A stretch of 64,000 nucleotides of DNA from an uncultured bacterium (GCA_937906475.1 CALCZA010000054.1:1-64000); one strand, 5' to 3'; positions 42,259 to 52,291 are shown, numbered from the stretch's first letter. Numbers and translations: made by a program. Notes: generated from the letters alone by a model not told the origin.

Positions 42259-42428
42259 CTGCGGACCCCCTGTGGTGGCTCGTGCCCTCGTGTCACTAGC
42301 CCTACGCTTTCGAGTCCGACTTAGAAAGCCCCTCATCCTCCCCGACGCTTCGTCCCTGCGGTTTCTGTTCGCCTTCCCAGGCCTAGCAGAACAGCGCACA
42401 CAGCACAGACCCCTTGGAGTTGGTTCAG

Positions 42429-43700
42429 ATGCACAATCGCCAGACCGGTGCCGCCCACGTCCCGATCATGTTCTTCCTTATCCTCCTGGTCATGTTCCTG
42501 GGGGCCCTCGGGTTTGCCTATGTGCAACAGACCGAGAATGCAGAAGTCGTGAAGGCTAAGCGCGTGGCCGTTGAAGAAGCCCGCCTGCTGAAGCAGAAGG
42601 AACTGCTGATCACGCACTACATCGAAGACTGGGGCAAGGTCATCAACAAGCCCGGCAAGTATGTCGGTCGCCCCGGTTCGGCCAAGCTCTACGGCGATGC
42701 CACGCTGCAATACGACGGCTTGATGAACCCAGACGAGATCAAGGAAGTCATCGACCAGGCCGTCACCAACGCTCAGGTGTCAGTTGCCAGTTCGTTGGAG
42801 GGCTTGCTTGGTTCGTTGATCACGAAACTCAACACGCAAAGCCAGCGCATCGCGGACGTCACGCTCGAGAAGGACAAGGCGCTTTCGGACAAGGAGTCCG
42901 GCGACAGCCGCTTTACGACCGTCTCGAACGATGCCCAGAAGACCGCCGCCGAAACGTCGACCAACCTCGGCCAAGCGGTTGCGGACTTCGATTCGGCCAA
43001 GTCCGATCGTGACCGCCGCATCACCGCGCTTCAGGAAAACCTGAAGTCGAAGGACGATGAGTTGACCACCTACAAGGAAGACGCACTTGTCCGCGAGAAG
43101 GCGTTCAACGGCCGCATCGGCCTGCTGCAAACCCAGCTCTCGGCCATGTCCGAGAAGATGGCGATGCGTCAGCCGCCGAACGTTGCCGACGGCAAGGTTC
43201 TGGTTGCCAAGAACGGCATCCCGACCGCGTTCATCAACTTGGGCCGCAAGGACATGTTGCAGCCGGGCACCGTGTTCCGCATGAGGGCCGCCAGCGGTGG
43301 TCCGGTGAAGGGTTACTGCGAAGTCACCCGCATCGAAGACGAGCGCGCCGAAGTGCGCCTCTACAACTTCAGCGATCCGGTCGCGAACTACGCGACCGAA
43401 GGCGACCTGCTGTTCAACGACCTCTACACGCCGCGCGTCACCCGCACGATGTTCTTGATGGGTCGCTTCAGCGCCCCATACCAAAAGGATCAGGTCACGA
43501 ACCTGCTCCGTCGTCTCGGCAACCGCGTCGTGACCAAGATGGGCCCCGGTGTTGACACCGTGCTACTCGGCAACAACCCGGTCAACGAAGCTGGTGACGG
43601 CTTCGCTTCGGTCCAGGACAGCCCCGCGTTCAAGCTGGCCAACGAACTGCGGGTCGAGTTCACCTACCTGTCGAAGATTGCGGACCTGATCAAGCTGTAG
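42429..43700 (+). CDS. Membrane-anchored coiled-coil protein, unknown
   Basis: A 423-residue protein with one N-terminal membrane segment (PIMFFLILLVMFLGALGFAY, residues about 12-31), a long heptad-rich coiled coil (about 100-240), and a C-terminal folded part with KVLVAKNGIPTAFINLGR, GTVFRMRAA, and a strand-rich end. It starts at ATG 42429, preceded by GGAG; TTG 42414 is an alternative. It is a single-gene unit ended by a strong terminator. The arrangement suggests a periplasm-spanning or cytoplasm-facing scaffold. Function unknown. Confidence 0.75.
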   Translation: MHNRQTGAAHVPIMFFLILLVMFLGALGFAYVQQTENAEVVKAKRVAVEEARLLKQKELLITHYIEDWGKVINKPGKYVGRPGSAKLYGDATLQYDGLMNPDEIKEVIDQAVTNAQVSVASSLEGLLGSLITKLNTQSQRIADVTLEKDKALSDKESGDSRFTTVSNDAQKTAAETSTNLGQAVADFDSAKSDRDRRITALQENLKSKDDELTTYKEDALVREKAFNGRIGLLQTQLSAMSEKMAMRQPPNVADGKVLVAKNGIPTAFINLGRKDMLQPGTVFRMRAASGGPVKGYCEVTRIEDERAEVRLYNFSDPVANYATEGDLLFNDLYTPRVTRTMFLMGRFSAPYQKDQVTNLLRRLGNRVVTKMGPGVDTVLLGNNPVNEAGDGFASVQDSPAFKLANELRVEFTYLSKIADLIKL

Positions 43701-43787
43701 AACTGCGCTCTCCAGCCTCGTCTTGGTTGTTTGCTGAAGTCAGCGGGCGCTAGGACGGGATAACTGGCAGCTACGACAACCAAGATT

Positions 43788-43812
43788 GGCGACCCTTTGG
43801 GTCGCCGTTTTT
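43788..43812 (+). terminator. Strong intrinsic terminator
   Basis: GGCGACCC-TTT-GGGTCGCC (8-bp perfect stem) followed by G and T5. It closes the transcript of the coiled-coil protein gene, 88 bp after its stop. Confidence 0.92.
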
Positions 43813-43935
43813 GGTTTTGGGGCGGTAGTACGGTGCCAGGACCAGAGGCAACCTCTTCGCGGTGTGGCGGTGACAGAGTTCTTCTCGGAAGAAAGGAAAA
43901 CGTGGGGGACTGAGCGTCGTTAGACTGCCGATCCG

Positions 43936-44898
43936 ATGGTGCAGCTAGACGACCCGATGATTGGCGAGGCGCTCGACGACGGTGCTCCGTTGCCGCGGAT
44001 GTCGTTTGGTGATCACCTTGATGAACTGCGTAAGCGCGTCATCAGGTCCCTGATTGCGATCGTGGTCGCGGTGTGCGCGGTGTTCCCGTTCAAGACCCAA
44101 GTGCAGGGCATTGTGATCGAGCCATACCGGACGCAGTGGCGCATCGGGTTTACGGAATACGTCACCAATCTGCAGGCAGAGAAAGATTCTGGAGCTCTGG
44201 AGGGCGATGAACTCGGGCTGAAGTATCTGGAGTTCTGCGTCACCGAGAAGGACAAGATCTTCGAAGGCGGCTTCCGTTGGTCGTACTCGATGAAGCAACA
44301 CACCGGCTACCCGGTGCCATACAACCTGTATGCGACGGGCGGGCTTGAAGACTTCCTGTCGTTCATGTGGGTGGCGTTCACGTTTGCGCTGATTCTCGCG
44401 AGCCCCGTGGTGATCTGGCAGATTTGGTCCTTCATTGCGGCAGGGCTCTACAAACATGAGCGCAAGGTATTCCTGCGCTACTTCCCGTTCATGATCCTGC
44501 TGGTGGCGGCAGGGGTGGGGTTTGGCTATCGCTTTGCGTTGCCCTACAGCCTCGGGTTCTTGATCGGCATGATGGATCCGACCATGGTTGGCGCGCTGTT
44601 CAGCGTCAGCCAGTTCTTGTCGCTGTTGTTCATGACGACGGCGGCGATGGGCGTGGTCTTTCAAGTGCCACTCGTAATGCTCGCCTTGCAGAAGGTCGGC
44701 TTGGTGCGGCATAAGGCATTCATCAAGCACTGGCGCATGACGATCCTGATCATGTTCATGGTCTCAGCGATCTTTACGCCGCCCGAGCCTGTCTCGATGT
44801 TGATGATGTCGACGCCGATGATGCTGCTCTACGGCCTCGGGCTGGTTCTGACTGGTATGGGCCAGAAGAACGAAGCACCGCTGCCGGAGGTCAAGTGA
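43936..44898 (+). CDS. tatC: Sec-independent translocase protein TatC, enlarged first periplasmic loop
   Basis: A 320-residue inner-membrane protein that recognises twin-arginine signal peptides. Motifs: FGDHLDELRKRVI (24-36) before TM1, LASPVVIWQIWSFIAAGLYKHERK (about 154-176), and FGYRFALPYSLGFLIG in later helices. Six membrane segments are visible. The loop between TM1 and TM2 covers about residues 53-138, some 60 residues more than in E. coli. No tatA is adjacent. It starts a pair with cinA (GTGA overlap). Confidence 0.92.
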   Translation: MVQLDDPMIGEALDDGAPLPRMSFGDHLDELRKRVIRSLIAIVVAVCAVFPFKTQVQGIVIEPYRTQWRIGFTEYVTNLQAEKDSGALEGDELGLKYLEFCVTEKDKIFEGGFRWSYSMKQHTGYPVPYNLYATGGLEDFLSFMWVAFTFALILASPVVIWQIWSFIAAGLYKHERKVFLRYFPFMILLVAAGVGFGYRFALPYSLGFLIGMMDPTMVGALFSVSQFLSLLFMTTAAMGVVFQVPLVMLALQKVGLVRHKAFIKHWRMTILIMFMVSAIFTPPEPVSMLMMSTPMMLLYGLGLVLTGMGQKNEAPLPEVK

Positions 44899-46151
44899 CC
44901 AGGGGCACGCTCCGCGCCGAGATCATTTCGATTGGCGATGAGCTTGTGCATGCCGGCTTGGTCGACACCAATAGTTCCTACATCTCCCAGCAACTCGGGG
45001 CACTTGGAGTGGCGGTGCAGCGCTTCACTGTGGTCGGGGATGGTCCCGACGATCTGCAAGATGCGATCGCTGGCGCCTGCCGCCGCGCCGATGTTGTGAT
45101 CGCTAGCGGCGGCCTTGGCCCGACGCTGGATGACCGCACGCGCGAAGTAGTGGCGAAGGTGCTGCAAGAACCGCTGCGCTTCGACGATGACAGTTGGCAG
45201 CAGGTTCTCGCCTGGTTTGCCCGTCACATTCGCACGGTGCCCGATAGCAACCGCCGCCAGGCTGAATTGCCGCAGTCGGCGACTGCGTTGGCGAACTCCG
45301 TCGGCACGGCGCCAGGGTTTCGGGTGACAGTGCACGGCGCGGAACTGTTTGTATTGCCGGGAGTGCCGCGAGAGATGAAGGTCCTGCTCGCCGATCACGT
45401 GCTTCCTGCACTCCAGCATCTCGGTGCTTTGCAGCCGACGGCGCAGGCATGCTTGCGTGTAATGGGGCCGTCCGAAGCGTTGCTCGGCGAACGTTTGGGC
45501 GAGTTCATGTTGCCCGGCCGGAACCCGGCCGTTGGCATTACCGCATCCGGCGGCATGTTGTCGGTGCGCTTGGTGGGCACCGCCGATAGCGAAGCAGCTG
45601 CCGCTACCTTGTGTGAACAGACCGCCGCCGAGTTGCGCCCCATGCTAGGCGAGTGGTTGTTCGCCGAAGGTCTCAAGGAAGTTCCCGAACTGGTGCTTGA
45701 GCGGTTGGTCGGGCAGCAACGCACGATTGCGTTTGCCGAGTCCTGCACCGGCGGACTGTGTGCGGCTCGCCTGACAGATCTACCAGGTTCTTCGCAGGCT
45801 TTTCAGGGTGGCGTGGTCGCCTACAGCAACGCCGCCAAACTGGAACTTCTGGGCGTGCCCAAGGCCCTGCTCGAAGAGCATGGTGCCGTTAGTGAGCCGG
45901 TCGCAGCAGCGATGGCTGCGGGCGCCAGAGAGCGCTTCTCTGCGGACTGTGCCATTGCGACCACCGGGATCGCTGGCCCGGCGGGCGGCACGGACGATAA
46001 ACCAGTCGGAACCGTTTGCTTCGCGCTCGCGACTGCGGATGACTCCGGTTCTACCGATAGCAAGGCTTGGACGGTGCGCATTCCGGATCTCGGTCGCCTG
46101 TCCGTTCGCAATCGAGCCGTTTACGAAGTGTGGCGAACTCTGCTTCTGTGA
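44895..46151 (+). CDS. cinA: CinA-type protein (MoCF-like plus NMN amidase domain)
   Basis: A 418-residue protein. N-terminal MoCF-like part: EIISIGDELVHAGLVDTNS, ASGGLGPTLDD; C-terminal CinA domain (about 265-418): FAESCTGGLCAARLTDLPGSS, VAYSNAAK, and ATTGIAGPAGGTD, with the Ser and Cys-Thr of the amidase site. Full-length CinA proteins recycle pyridine nucleotides (ADP-ribose pyrophosphatase and NMN deamidase). GTG start overlaps the tatC stop. Confidence 0.92.
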   Translation: MTRGTLRAEIISIGDELVHAGLVDTNSSYISQQLGALGVAVQRFTVVGDGPDDLQDAIAGACRRADVVIASGGLGPTLDDRTREVVAKVLQEPLRFDDDSWQQVLAWFARHIRTVPDSNRRQAELPQSATALANSVGTAPGFRVTVHGAELFVLPGVPREMKVLLADHVLPALQHLGALQPTAQACLRVMGPSEALLGERLGEFMLPGRNPAVGITASGGMLSVRLVGTADSEAAAATLCEQTAAELRPMLGEWLFAEGLKEVPELVLERLVGQQRTIAFAESCTGGLCAARLTDLPGSSQAFQGGVVAYSNAAKLELLGVPKALLEEHGAVSEPVAAAMAAGARERFSADCAIATTGIAGPAGGTDDKPVGTVCFALATADDSGSTDSKAWTVRIPDLGRLSVRNRAVYEVWRTLLL

Positions 46152-46215
46152 GAGCTTGCCCGGGATCCGCGTATGATGTTACTACCGCGGCTAGTCCTGG
46201 CTCGCGATCGAACAC

Positions 46216-49200
46216 GTGAAGATCTGCCTGTCATGTGAGGGTGTGACCGATACGCAAGCCCACCGTTGTGGGTATTGCGATGCGCCGCTGCTGTCTACCG
46301 ATTCGGTGCACTACCCCGCGCGTCGTGGCGAGCTGGATGCTGGCAATCCGCTGCTTGGCACCGTCATCGATGGCAAATATCGACTGCAGTCCGTTCTCGG
46401 TCGTGGCGGCCTGGGCACGGTGTTTCGTGCCCAGCACATTGGTTCGCTGGTGACGGTCGCCTTGAAGCTGCTGCACCCACGATTCTCCGAGAAGCCCGAA
46501 TACCGTCGCTCGTTGCTACCGGAGGCCAGGCGAGCGGCCACCGTCGTGCACGAACACTGCGCGCGTTTGCTCGATGTTGGCGAGGGGGATGAGGGCGTTA
46601 CATACTTGGCGATGGAACTGGTCGAGGGCCAGACGCTTGATGAAGTGCTGCAGCAAGGCGCGCTTGCACCTTCGCACGTGGTGGATCTGCTGCTGCAGGT
46701 GACGGCCGCACTCAGTGCGGTTCACGAAGTTGGCCTGGTGCACTGTGATCTATCCCCGCGCAATGTGATGGTTTCTTCGCGGTCGGGACGCCTTGAAGCC
46801 AAGGTGCTCGACTTCGGTATCGCGCGCAGCATGACCCTCGCTGGCCGCCAGCATGCTCAAGGAGAATTGTGGGGCTTCGCGAACCCGGCCTTTTCCGCGC
46901 CGGAACTCTTGGTTGGAGGCGAGGTCGATCCCCGCGCTGACCTCTACTCGTTGGGCACGCTCGGCTGGCTGATGCTGACCGGCACCATGCCCGTCGATGA
47001 CACCGATGCCGAACGTGCTGCAACGGCTGTTCGCGAGGGGTCGTTGTCGTCGTGGCCTTCGGGCACTCGCGTGCCGAAACGTCTGGCGAACTTGGTGCAG
47101 CGCTGTCTGCGATATGAGCCAGAGGAGCGGCCGGCATCCGCCGAGGATGTGCACCGTCAGTTGCAGGCCGTGCGCGCGAAGCGCGGTCCTGGATTCGCTC
47201 GACTCGCGGCGTTCGTCGGAGGCGTTGCATTGATTGTGACGTTGGCAGTCAGCGATGCACCTTCGCCATCGTTCTCGGGGCTGCCTTCCGCACCGTTGCA
47301 GCTAACGGATCAAGAACTGACCGAGAACATTCGGACCCAGCACCTGCGTCCGCAGGATCTGACCAACATCGTTTGTTACTACTCTGGCTTCGCGAGGCAT
47401 CGCTTGCGCGCGGCGCTCGCCCGCAGCGGCACGGTGCTGGCGTCCTTCGATCTGCAGCCGCCGGTTGGCAAGTCGGCGGGAACGCTATTGTTGACCGACG
47501 CGCAGCCTGGCTGGCACAACGTCGTCGAGAGCCTGTTGCGCGCCAGCAAGAAGGGGCCTGTTGAGCTCGTGCTCGTTGTGCCGGGAACGTCGTTGGTTCG
47601 TGCTGCACGCGTGCGAGTCGATGAGCAGCCGCCGACGGTCAGTGGCCAGCTTGGCACGCCCGATCGTGGTTTGTGCGCCGATACGCAGCTCGAGTTCGAT
47701 TTGGCGGATGACATCGCGGTCACGAGGGCGGAGTTGCTCGTTACGTTTGATAGCGGCGACGAGCATCGTTTGCAGTTGCCGACCAGGTCGGGTTCGTTCG
47801 CGCTTGGTGCGGCGCTGGCTCCGGTTGTGTCGAGTGGTGAGCAGTTGCAGGGTGGTTCGTTGGTGATTACCGCATCCGATGCCGCGGGCAACGTGCGCCA
47901 ATCCCAACGGCTGACGTTTGCGTCGGCGGATGTGCGCGTTCCGCATGTCTTGGACATCACTGGTCCGGATGGGCAGCGCAGTCTGGCTCGTCACGGCGAT
48001 CGATTGCGCCTGCGGGTGCAGTTGTCGAGTGGCGAGCCAGACTGCTCGTTGCGGTGCTGGACAACGGATCCCGAGCAGGCCGTCATCAAACAGTTGCCGG
48101 AGGAGTCTAGTAGTTCGCCAGTTTGGTATACGTTAGACATGCCCGTCGGCTCGCTGGTCGGCACCTCGAACGATATTTCCCTGCACTTGGCCGTGGTCGA
48201 TGCAGTTGGCAATCTCGAAGAGCGCGAGTTTGCGACGACGGTCATCAACCGCAGCCCGGAAATCGAGATTCAGACCGTGGCACGCCCAGGCGCAGGCCCA
48301 AGTCTGTGGACCGGCACTGAGTTGGTGATTGGCCCGACCGGTGGCGTTGTCAGTGTTCTAGCACCGTTTCCTTATGGCGTCGTTGCGACGCGCCTGAAGC
48401 GATCTGGGCAGCCGATCGATCCGTCGTCGATCATCGTCATCAAGCGACCGCTCCATGCGGAATTGCAGATCGCGGCCTTGTCAGAAGGATCTTACGAGTT
48501 GTTCGTGGATCTTGCCGAAGCGGCCGACGAACAGCTCGAGCCGCTCGTGCGGTCGATTGCGCTGCGAGTGTTGCCTACGCAAATCCAGGTAGGCCTGCCA
48601 TCGAGTTCGGGTCGCTACCTGAAGCAGGTCGTTGAAGATGGCGTTCTCGAGAAGAGCGGCGATGGCTACCGCGAAGGGCGCGGTTGGCGAATAGATAGCA
48701 GCCTACGCAGGTATGTCGCTGGGGACGTGTGGATCGGCGAGTTCGCGTCAGAGATTCCGCTCGCAAGTGGTGGCTTGTTGCCAGATGTGGTGCCGGTGCG
48801 TGGCCGCAACGTTCTGGCGGTGCGTCTTCATGACGTGCTCGGCAGACCGGTAAGTCTCGTCGATGAGTCCGGTGCCGAAGTCGCGAGTCGTCGAGGCCGG
48901 CAGATCGTTGCGGACTTCTGGTGGAGTGACGCAGATCCCCAACTGATCCGTGAGTTGCTGTTGGAGCATGGCCAGCGTGCGCGCGTGAGCTTGCGCATGC
49001 CGTTGCCGTTCTTGGCAGAGGAGCAGGACGCGATGCTCTTGATCCTGCCCAACGGCGTCGAGGTTCAGGGCAAGGTGAAACCCGATGCCTCGCGCTCGGT
49101 TGTGTCGTTCGATTTGCAGTTTTCTGATTGGAGTGCGGCGGCACGACTATCTGGTGAGTCGCGCGAGGCCTTTGCGGTGGGACTGACCAGCACTATCCGA

Positions 49201-50346
49201 GCGCTGCTGACGACGCCAGCGACCTCGGAGCGCAAGTTCTCGTTGGACTTGCAGACGACCCGAAGCACATTGCGGCCGATGCGGTTGGGTGATGTTGTGG
49301 AGGTGCCGGAAGGCCTCGCGGATCTGCTGTTGTTGCCGGTGTTGGCGCCGGCTGGCCTGTTTGTCGAGCCGTTCTCTAAGCTGTTCCCACCTCGCTATAC
49401 CTTCCGGCCGCAAGCGCCAATCAACGTGCGCAGCATGCCCGATATCATGTTGCAGAATCGCGAGATCAATTGGCGGGAAGCGCGTGCGTTGCAAGATTTC
49501 GCGACGGCCATTAGCGATCCGTTGGTTCAGGCTACGTGCGTGCACTTCTTTGATCCTTTGGGCAACGAGCGACTGCAACCGCGCAACCTCTTGCCGCAGG
49601 TCGAGGCGGGCGATCGAACCGCACCGCCGGATGACGCGGTGCTTGCTGGAGCCGACTTCTTTCAGGCGTGGACGTGTACCCGCTTGCTGGGGCTCGCCGT
49701 CGGCAACGATGCAAATCTGTTCCGCTTGCCGTTCGGTTGCGAACTGGAGTTGGCAGCCTACGCCGGTAACGGCGGGACTGCGTGTCACGCGGTAAGTGCA
49801 CGCGGTGGCGCGGTGCTGGCCTCTGCCTTCCGAGCCGGTGCCGCGCCGGTAGCCCCATGGACCGCCGCGCAGACCCGGTCGTTCGGTGACTACATCAAAA
49901 CGTCGTACGGCCTCGGCTACGAGTTTGTAGGACTCGACTTTGGCGTTCAGGAATGGGTGTTGGATTTGCCACACATGCGCAATTCCGACTTGGTATTGAT
50001 CGAGTGGACCAGCGACCACAACAAGCACTTGGAGCGAGTGATGGGCATGTCGATTGGTAGGCAGGAGATGCTGCCTGATGCACTTGGTTTGATTCGTCAG
50101 TTTGGAGTCGTTCGCGGTCTCGCATTTGGCGAAAGCAGCGGCGCGATTGATAGTGCGGGCAAGCCACTGCAGCTGGCAGGGATTCGTGTGTTGCCGGGGA
50201 CTGTGCCCGGTGTCTTGCGCACCGAGCAGCTGAGCCGCGACGGCAAGGATCTGCTCGGCAGTGGTCGTGAACCGCGCTTGCAGCGAGTTGGTTTCCGGGT
50301 TGCCGGGAATGCGCAGGAGTTGGCGGGGAAATGGGGGTTTCGATGA
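46216..50346 (+). CDS. Membrane Ser/Thr kinase with zinc ribbon and extracellular FGE-like domain
   Basis: A 1376-residue receptor-type kinase. A zinc ribbon (Cys4, Cys7, Cys18, Cys21) is followed by a Hanks kinase domain about 55-320: VALK Lys84, catalytic loop H176-C-D178-L-S-P-R-N183, and DFG at 199-201. The loop has Cys for Arg and Ser for the Lys of HRDLKxxN, but Asp and Asn remain, so activity is plausible. One membrane helix is at 327-346. Outside lie beta-sandwich segments (about 360-1050) and, from about 1085, a C-terminal part resembling formylglycine-generating-enzyme sulfatase-modifying domains (RLPFGCELELAAYAG at 1170, then QEWVLDLP, and VGFRV at the end). The stop overlaps the next gene. 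It is likely co-expressed with a PP2C partner. Confidence 0.85.
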   Translation: MKICLSCEGVTDTQAHRCGYCDAPLLSTDSVHYPARRGELDAGNPLLGTVIDGKYRLQSVLGRGGLGTVFRAQHIGSLVTVALKLLHPRFSEKPEYRRSLLPEARRAATVVHEHCARLLDVGEGDEGVTYLAMELVEGQTLDEVLQQGALAPSHVVDLLLQVTAALSAVHEVGLVHCDLSPRNVMVSSRSGRLEAKVLDFGIARSMTLAGRQHAQGELWGFANPAFSAPELLVGGEVDPRADLYSLGTLGWLMLTGTMPVDDTDAERAATAVREGSLSSWPSGTRVPKRLANLVQRCLRYEPEERPASAEDVHRQLQAVRAKRGPGFARLAAFVGGVALIVTLAVSDAPSPSFSGLPSAPLQLTDQELTENIRTQHLRPQDLTNIVCYYSGFARHRLRAALARSGTVLASFDLQPPVGKSAGTLLLTDAQPGWHNVVESLLRASKKGPVELVLVVPGTSLVRAARVRVDEQPPTVSGQLGTPDRGLCADTQLEFDLADDIAVTRAELLVTFDSGDEHRLQLPTRSGSFALGAALAPVVSSGEQLQGGSLVITASDAAGNVRQSQRLTFASADVRVPHVLDITGPDGQRSLARHGDRLRLRVQLSSGEPDCSLRCWTTDPEQAVIKQLPEESSSSPVWYTLDMPVGSLVGTSNDISLHLAVVDAVGNLEEREFATTVINRSPEIEIQTVARPGAGPSLWTGTELVIGPTGGVVSVLAPFPYGVVATRLKRSGQPIDPSSIIVIKRPLHAELQIAALSEGSYELFVDLAEAADEQLEPLVRSIALRVLPTQIQVGLPSSSGRYLKQVVEDGVLEKSGDGYREGRGWRIDSSLRRYVAGDVWIGEFASEIPLASGGLLPDVVPVRGRNVLAVRLHDVLGRPVSLVDESGAEVASRRGRQIVADFWWSDADPQLIRELLLEHGQRARVSLRMPLPFLAEEQDAMLLILPNGVEVQGKVKPDASRSVVSFDLQFSDWSAAARLSGESREAFAVGLTSTIRALLTTPATSERKFSLDLQTTRSTLRPMRLGDVVEVPEGLADLLLLPVLAPAGLFVEPFSKLFPPRYTFRPQAPINVRSMPDIMLQNREINWREARALQDFATAISDPLVQATCVHFFDPLGNERLQPRNLLPQVEAGDRTAPPDDAVLAGADFFQAWTCTRLLGLAVGNDANLFRLPFGCELELAAYAGNGGTACHAVSARGGAVLASAFRAGAAPVAPWTAAQTRSFGDYIKTSYGLGYEFVGLDFGVQEWVLDLPHMRNSDLVLIEWTSDHNKHLERVMGMSIGRQEMLPDALGLIRQFGVVRGLAFGESSGAIDSAGKPLQLAGIRVLPGTVPGVLRTEQLSRDGKDLLGSGREPRLQRVGFRVAGNAQELAGKWGFR

Positions 50347-51419
50347 AGGCATGGCTTTGCTGCATCGCGTTGCTGTTGTTGACGTCGTGCGCCGGCACGG
50401 ATGACTTGCGTGGCATTGCTGCGAAGTCGCCGTTGGATCGCGCCGTGTTGGTGACTGGCGGAGCGTTCTTCTCGTCATTGGCTGGCGCCAAGGGCACGTT
50501 CGACTTGCCTGATCTTGATGCGCCCGCGCAGCTCCCTGATTCGAGCAAGGAAGCGATTCCGTTTTCGGCCATCTTGGACGTGCTTCAACGCGGCCGGGTC
50601 TTCCAGCACGTGGTTGGCGATACGGATGCGGAACGGCGTCGGCAACTTCGCCAGCAACTGCGGCTCCGCAGCGATGAGGGCGGCTTGTCCGACTTCTTGC
50701 AGCAGGCGCGTGAGGGTGGCTTCGATCTGTTGGTGCTCGTCGAAGAGTTACGCGATGGCCCGATCGAAAATCAAGGCACCAACAACCGCTGGCCAGTCAC
50801 CTTCGCAACTTGGCTGCTGCTGGGCGTTGGCGCTCTGATCCCGGATCGCACCTTTGAGTCGCGTGCGACCTTGCGGGTGTCGTTGCGCGAATTGCAGAGT
50901 GGTCGTGAGATCGCCAGCCTTGAGGTCGATTCCGGTCCGATTGAACTCGCGCTGACCGAGCGCACGGGTCTTCTCGGTGTGATCGCGTCGATCATCGTGC
51001 CGCCGTTCTGGGTTTCTGATGACCGTGAGGCGGTGGCGGCGTCGGTGCGCGCAACGACCGAACGACGGCTGTTGTTGTCGCTGGCAAGCAAGCTGAAGAG
51101 TGAATTGTTCCGCCGCCGCATCGCTGACCTAGCAGCAGCGGATATCCAGTTGGTGTCGTCGCCCGAAGGCACGCGGGTCGCCGTTCGATCGCTCGAGAGT
51201 CTTAGTGTCGTTCGCCTTAAAGGGCCTGGCTACCGTGATGCATCCGTGTCTGATCGCTTCGCGTCCGACCTCATAGGTTCGCGCGATCTGCAGCGCATTC
51301 ACTTCCACTACGAAGCTCTATTGCCGAAGCCGGCCGCCGGCGGTTCATTCCAAATCATGGTCGGAACGCTGCGAGGAGGCGTCGCGTCGGCGACGTTTGC
51401 CGAGGAGAGTCTTCGATGA
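50343..51419 (+). CDS. Predicted lipoprotein between the kinase and the phosphatase
   Basis: A 358-residue protein: signal peptide with lipobox LTSC at about residues 13-16, and a mature part of unknown family with strand-rich segments (RVSLRELQSGREIASLEV) and a hydrophobic stretch (about 150-160). ATG 50343 overlaps the kinase stop (ATGA), and its own stop overlaps the phosphatase start. Its location makes it a likely third component of the signalling pair, for example a ligand sensor or outer-membrane contact. Confidence 0.65.
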   Translation: MKAWLCCIALLLLTSCAGTDDLRGIAAKSPLDRAVLVTGGAFFSSLAGAKGTFDLPDLDAPAQLPDSSKEAIPFSAILDVLQRGRVFQHVVGDTDAERRRQLRQQLRLRSDEGGLSDFLQQAREGGFDLLVLVEELRDGPIENQGTNNRWPVTFATWLLLGVGALIPDRTFESRATLRVSLRELQSGREIASLEVDSGPIELALTERTGLLGVIASIIVPPFWVSDDREAVAASVRATTERRLLLSLASKLKSELFRRRIADLAAADIQLVSSPEGTRVAVRSLESLSVVRLKGPGYRDASVSDRFASDLIGSRDLQRIHFHYEALLPKPAAGGSFQIMVGTLRGGVASATFAEESLR

Positions 51420-52291
51420 AGTTGCCGGCCGGACTTGCGATTGGAGTGTGTAGTCACACCGGCCTGGTTCGCGGCGCCAACGAGGATGACTACTTACTCG
51501 CGACGCCAGTCGGTGACGAACCCTCATTCCTCGCGGCGATCGCGGATGGCATGGGGGGTACCGCTGGCGGCGCAGAAGCAAGTCGCACGGCACTACGCGC
51601 GTTGGGCACGACCCTGCTCGATGCGAACACGCATGCGGAGGTCGGCAAGCGCATGCGCACCGGATTCCACGCCGCGAATGCACGCGTGTTCGAATCCGCC
51701 GCCGCGGTTCCGGCTCTTCGGGATATGGGCACGACGATGACTGCGTTGTGGTTGGATCCCTCCGGTGGCGTGTTCGGCCATGTCGGAGATTCGCGCCTAT
51801 ACCGCTTGCGTGGCGAAGTTTGCACGGCGCTAACGACCGATCACGCGGTCAAAGAAGGCGAGAGTCTGCTGACTCGGTGCATTGGTGGCGGGCAGGCCGC
51901 TTGCGATCCCGACGAGGCTCGAATTGATGTCGAAGCAGGCGACCGCTTCATTCTGTGCACAGATGGCGTCTGGAATGTGGCTCCGCCCGAGGAGTTTGCC
52001 GAGATTGTCGGTGGTCGGGATGCCCAGGAAACGGCCGAGCGGTTGATCAAATGTGCCCTCGCTGCGGGTGGCCGGGACAACGCCACGGCGCTGGTCGTCG
52101 ATGTCCTGGACCCGGTCCTGGCAGGTAGCGTCGAGATCGATTTGCCGCGCCATGAGCGCCCAGACGCCCGTTCTTTATGGCCTTCTGCGGTGTCGCTGCG
52201 GCCGGCGATCTGGTCGGTGCTGGTGCTCGTTGGGTCTATCTGCCTACTCACTTACTCGGCGATGCGGTGGTTCGGCGCCTTGCCTGGGTGA
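51416..52291 (+). CDS. PP2C-family protein phosphatase with C-terminal membrane anchor
   Basis: A 291-residue metal-dependent phosphatase: RGANEDDYLL, ADGMGG (Asp44), GTTMTAL, GHVGDSRLYR, CTDGVW, and GRDNAT, all motifs present, so it should be active. A membrane helix at about 264-283 is followed by a short end, so the catalytic domain stays in the cytoplasm, where the kinase domain also is. It is the last gene of the kinase-lipoprotein-phosphatase operon. Confidence 0.9.
   Translation: MKLPAGLAIGVCSHTGLVRGANEDDYLLATPVGDEPSFLAAIADGMGGTAGGAEASRTALRALGTTLLDANTHAEVGKRMRTGFHAANARVFESAAAVPALRDMGTTMTALWLDPSGGVFGHVGDSRLYRLRGEVCTALTTDHAVKEGESLLTRCIGGGQAACDPDEARIDVEAGDRFILCTDGVWNVAPPEEFAEIVGGRDAQETAERLIKCALAAGGRDNATALVVDVLDPVLAGSVEIDLPRHERPDARSLWPSAVSLRPAIWSVLVLVGSICLLTYSAMRWFGALPG

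Noticed and set aside
49147-50478. A 443-codon antisense open frame under the end of the kinase gene
   Set aside because: The + strand frame has domains and conserved overlaps with neighbours; this has neither.
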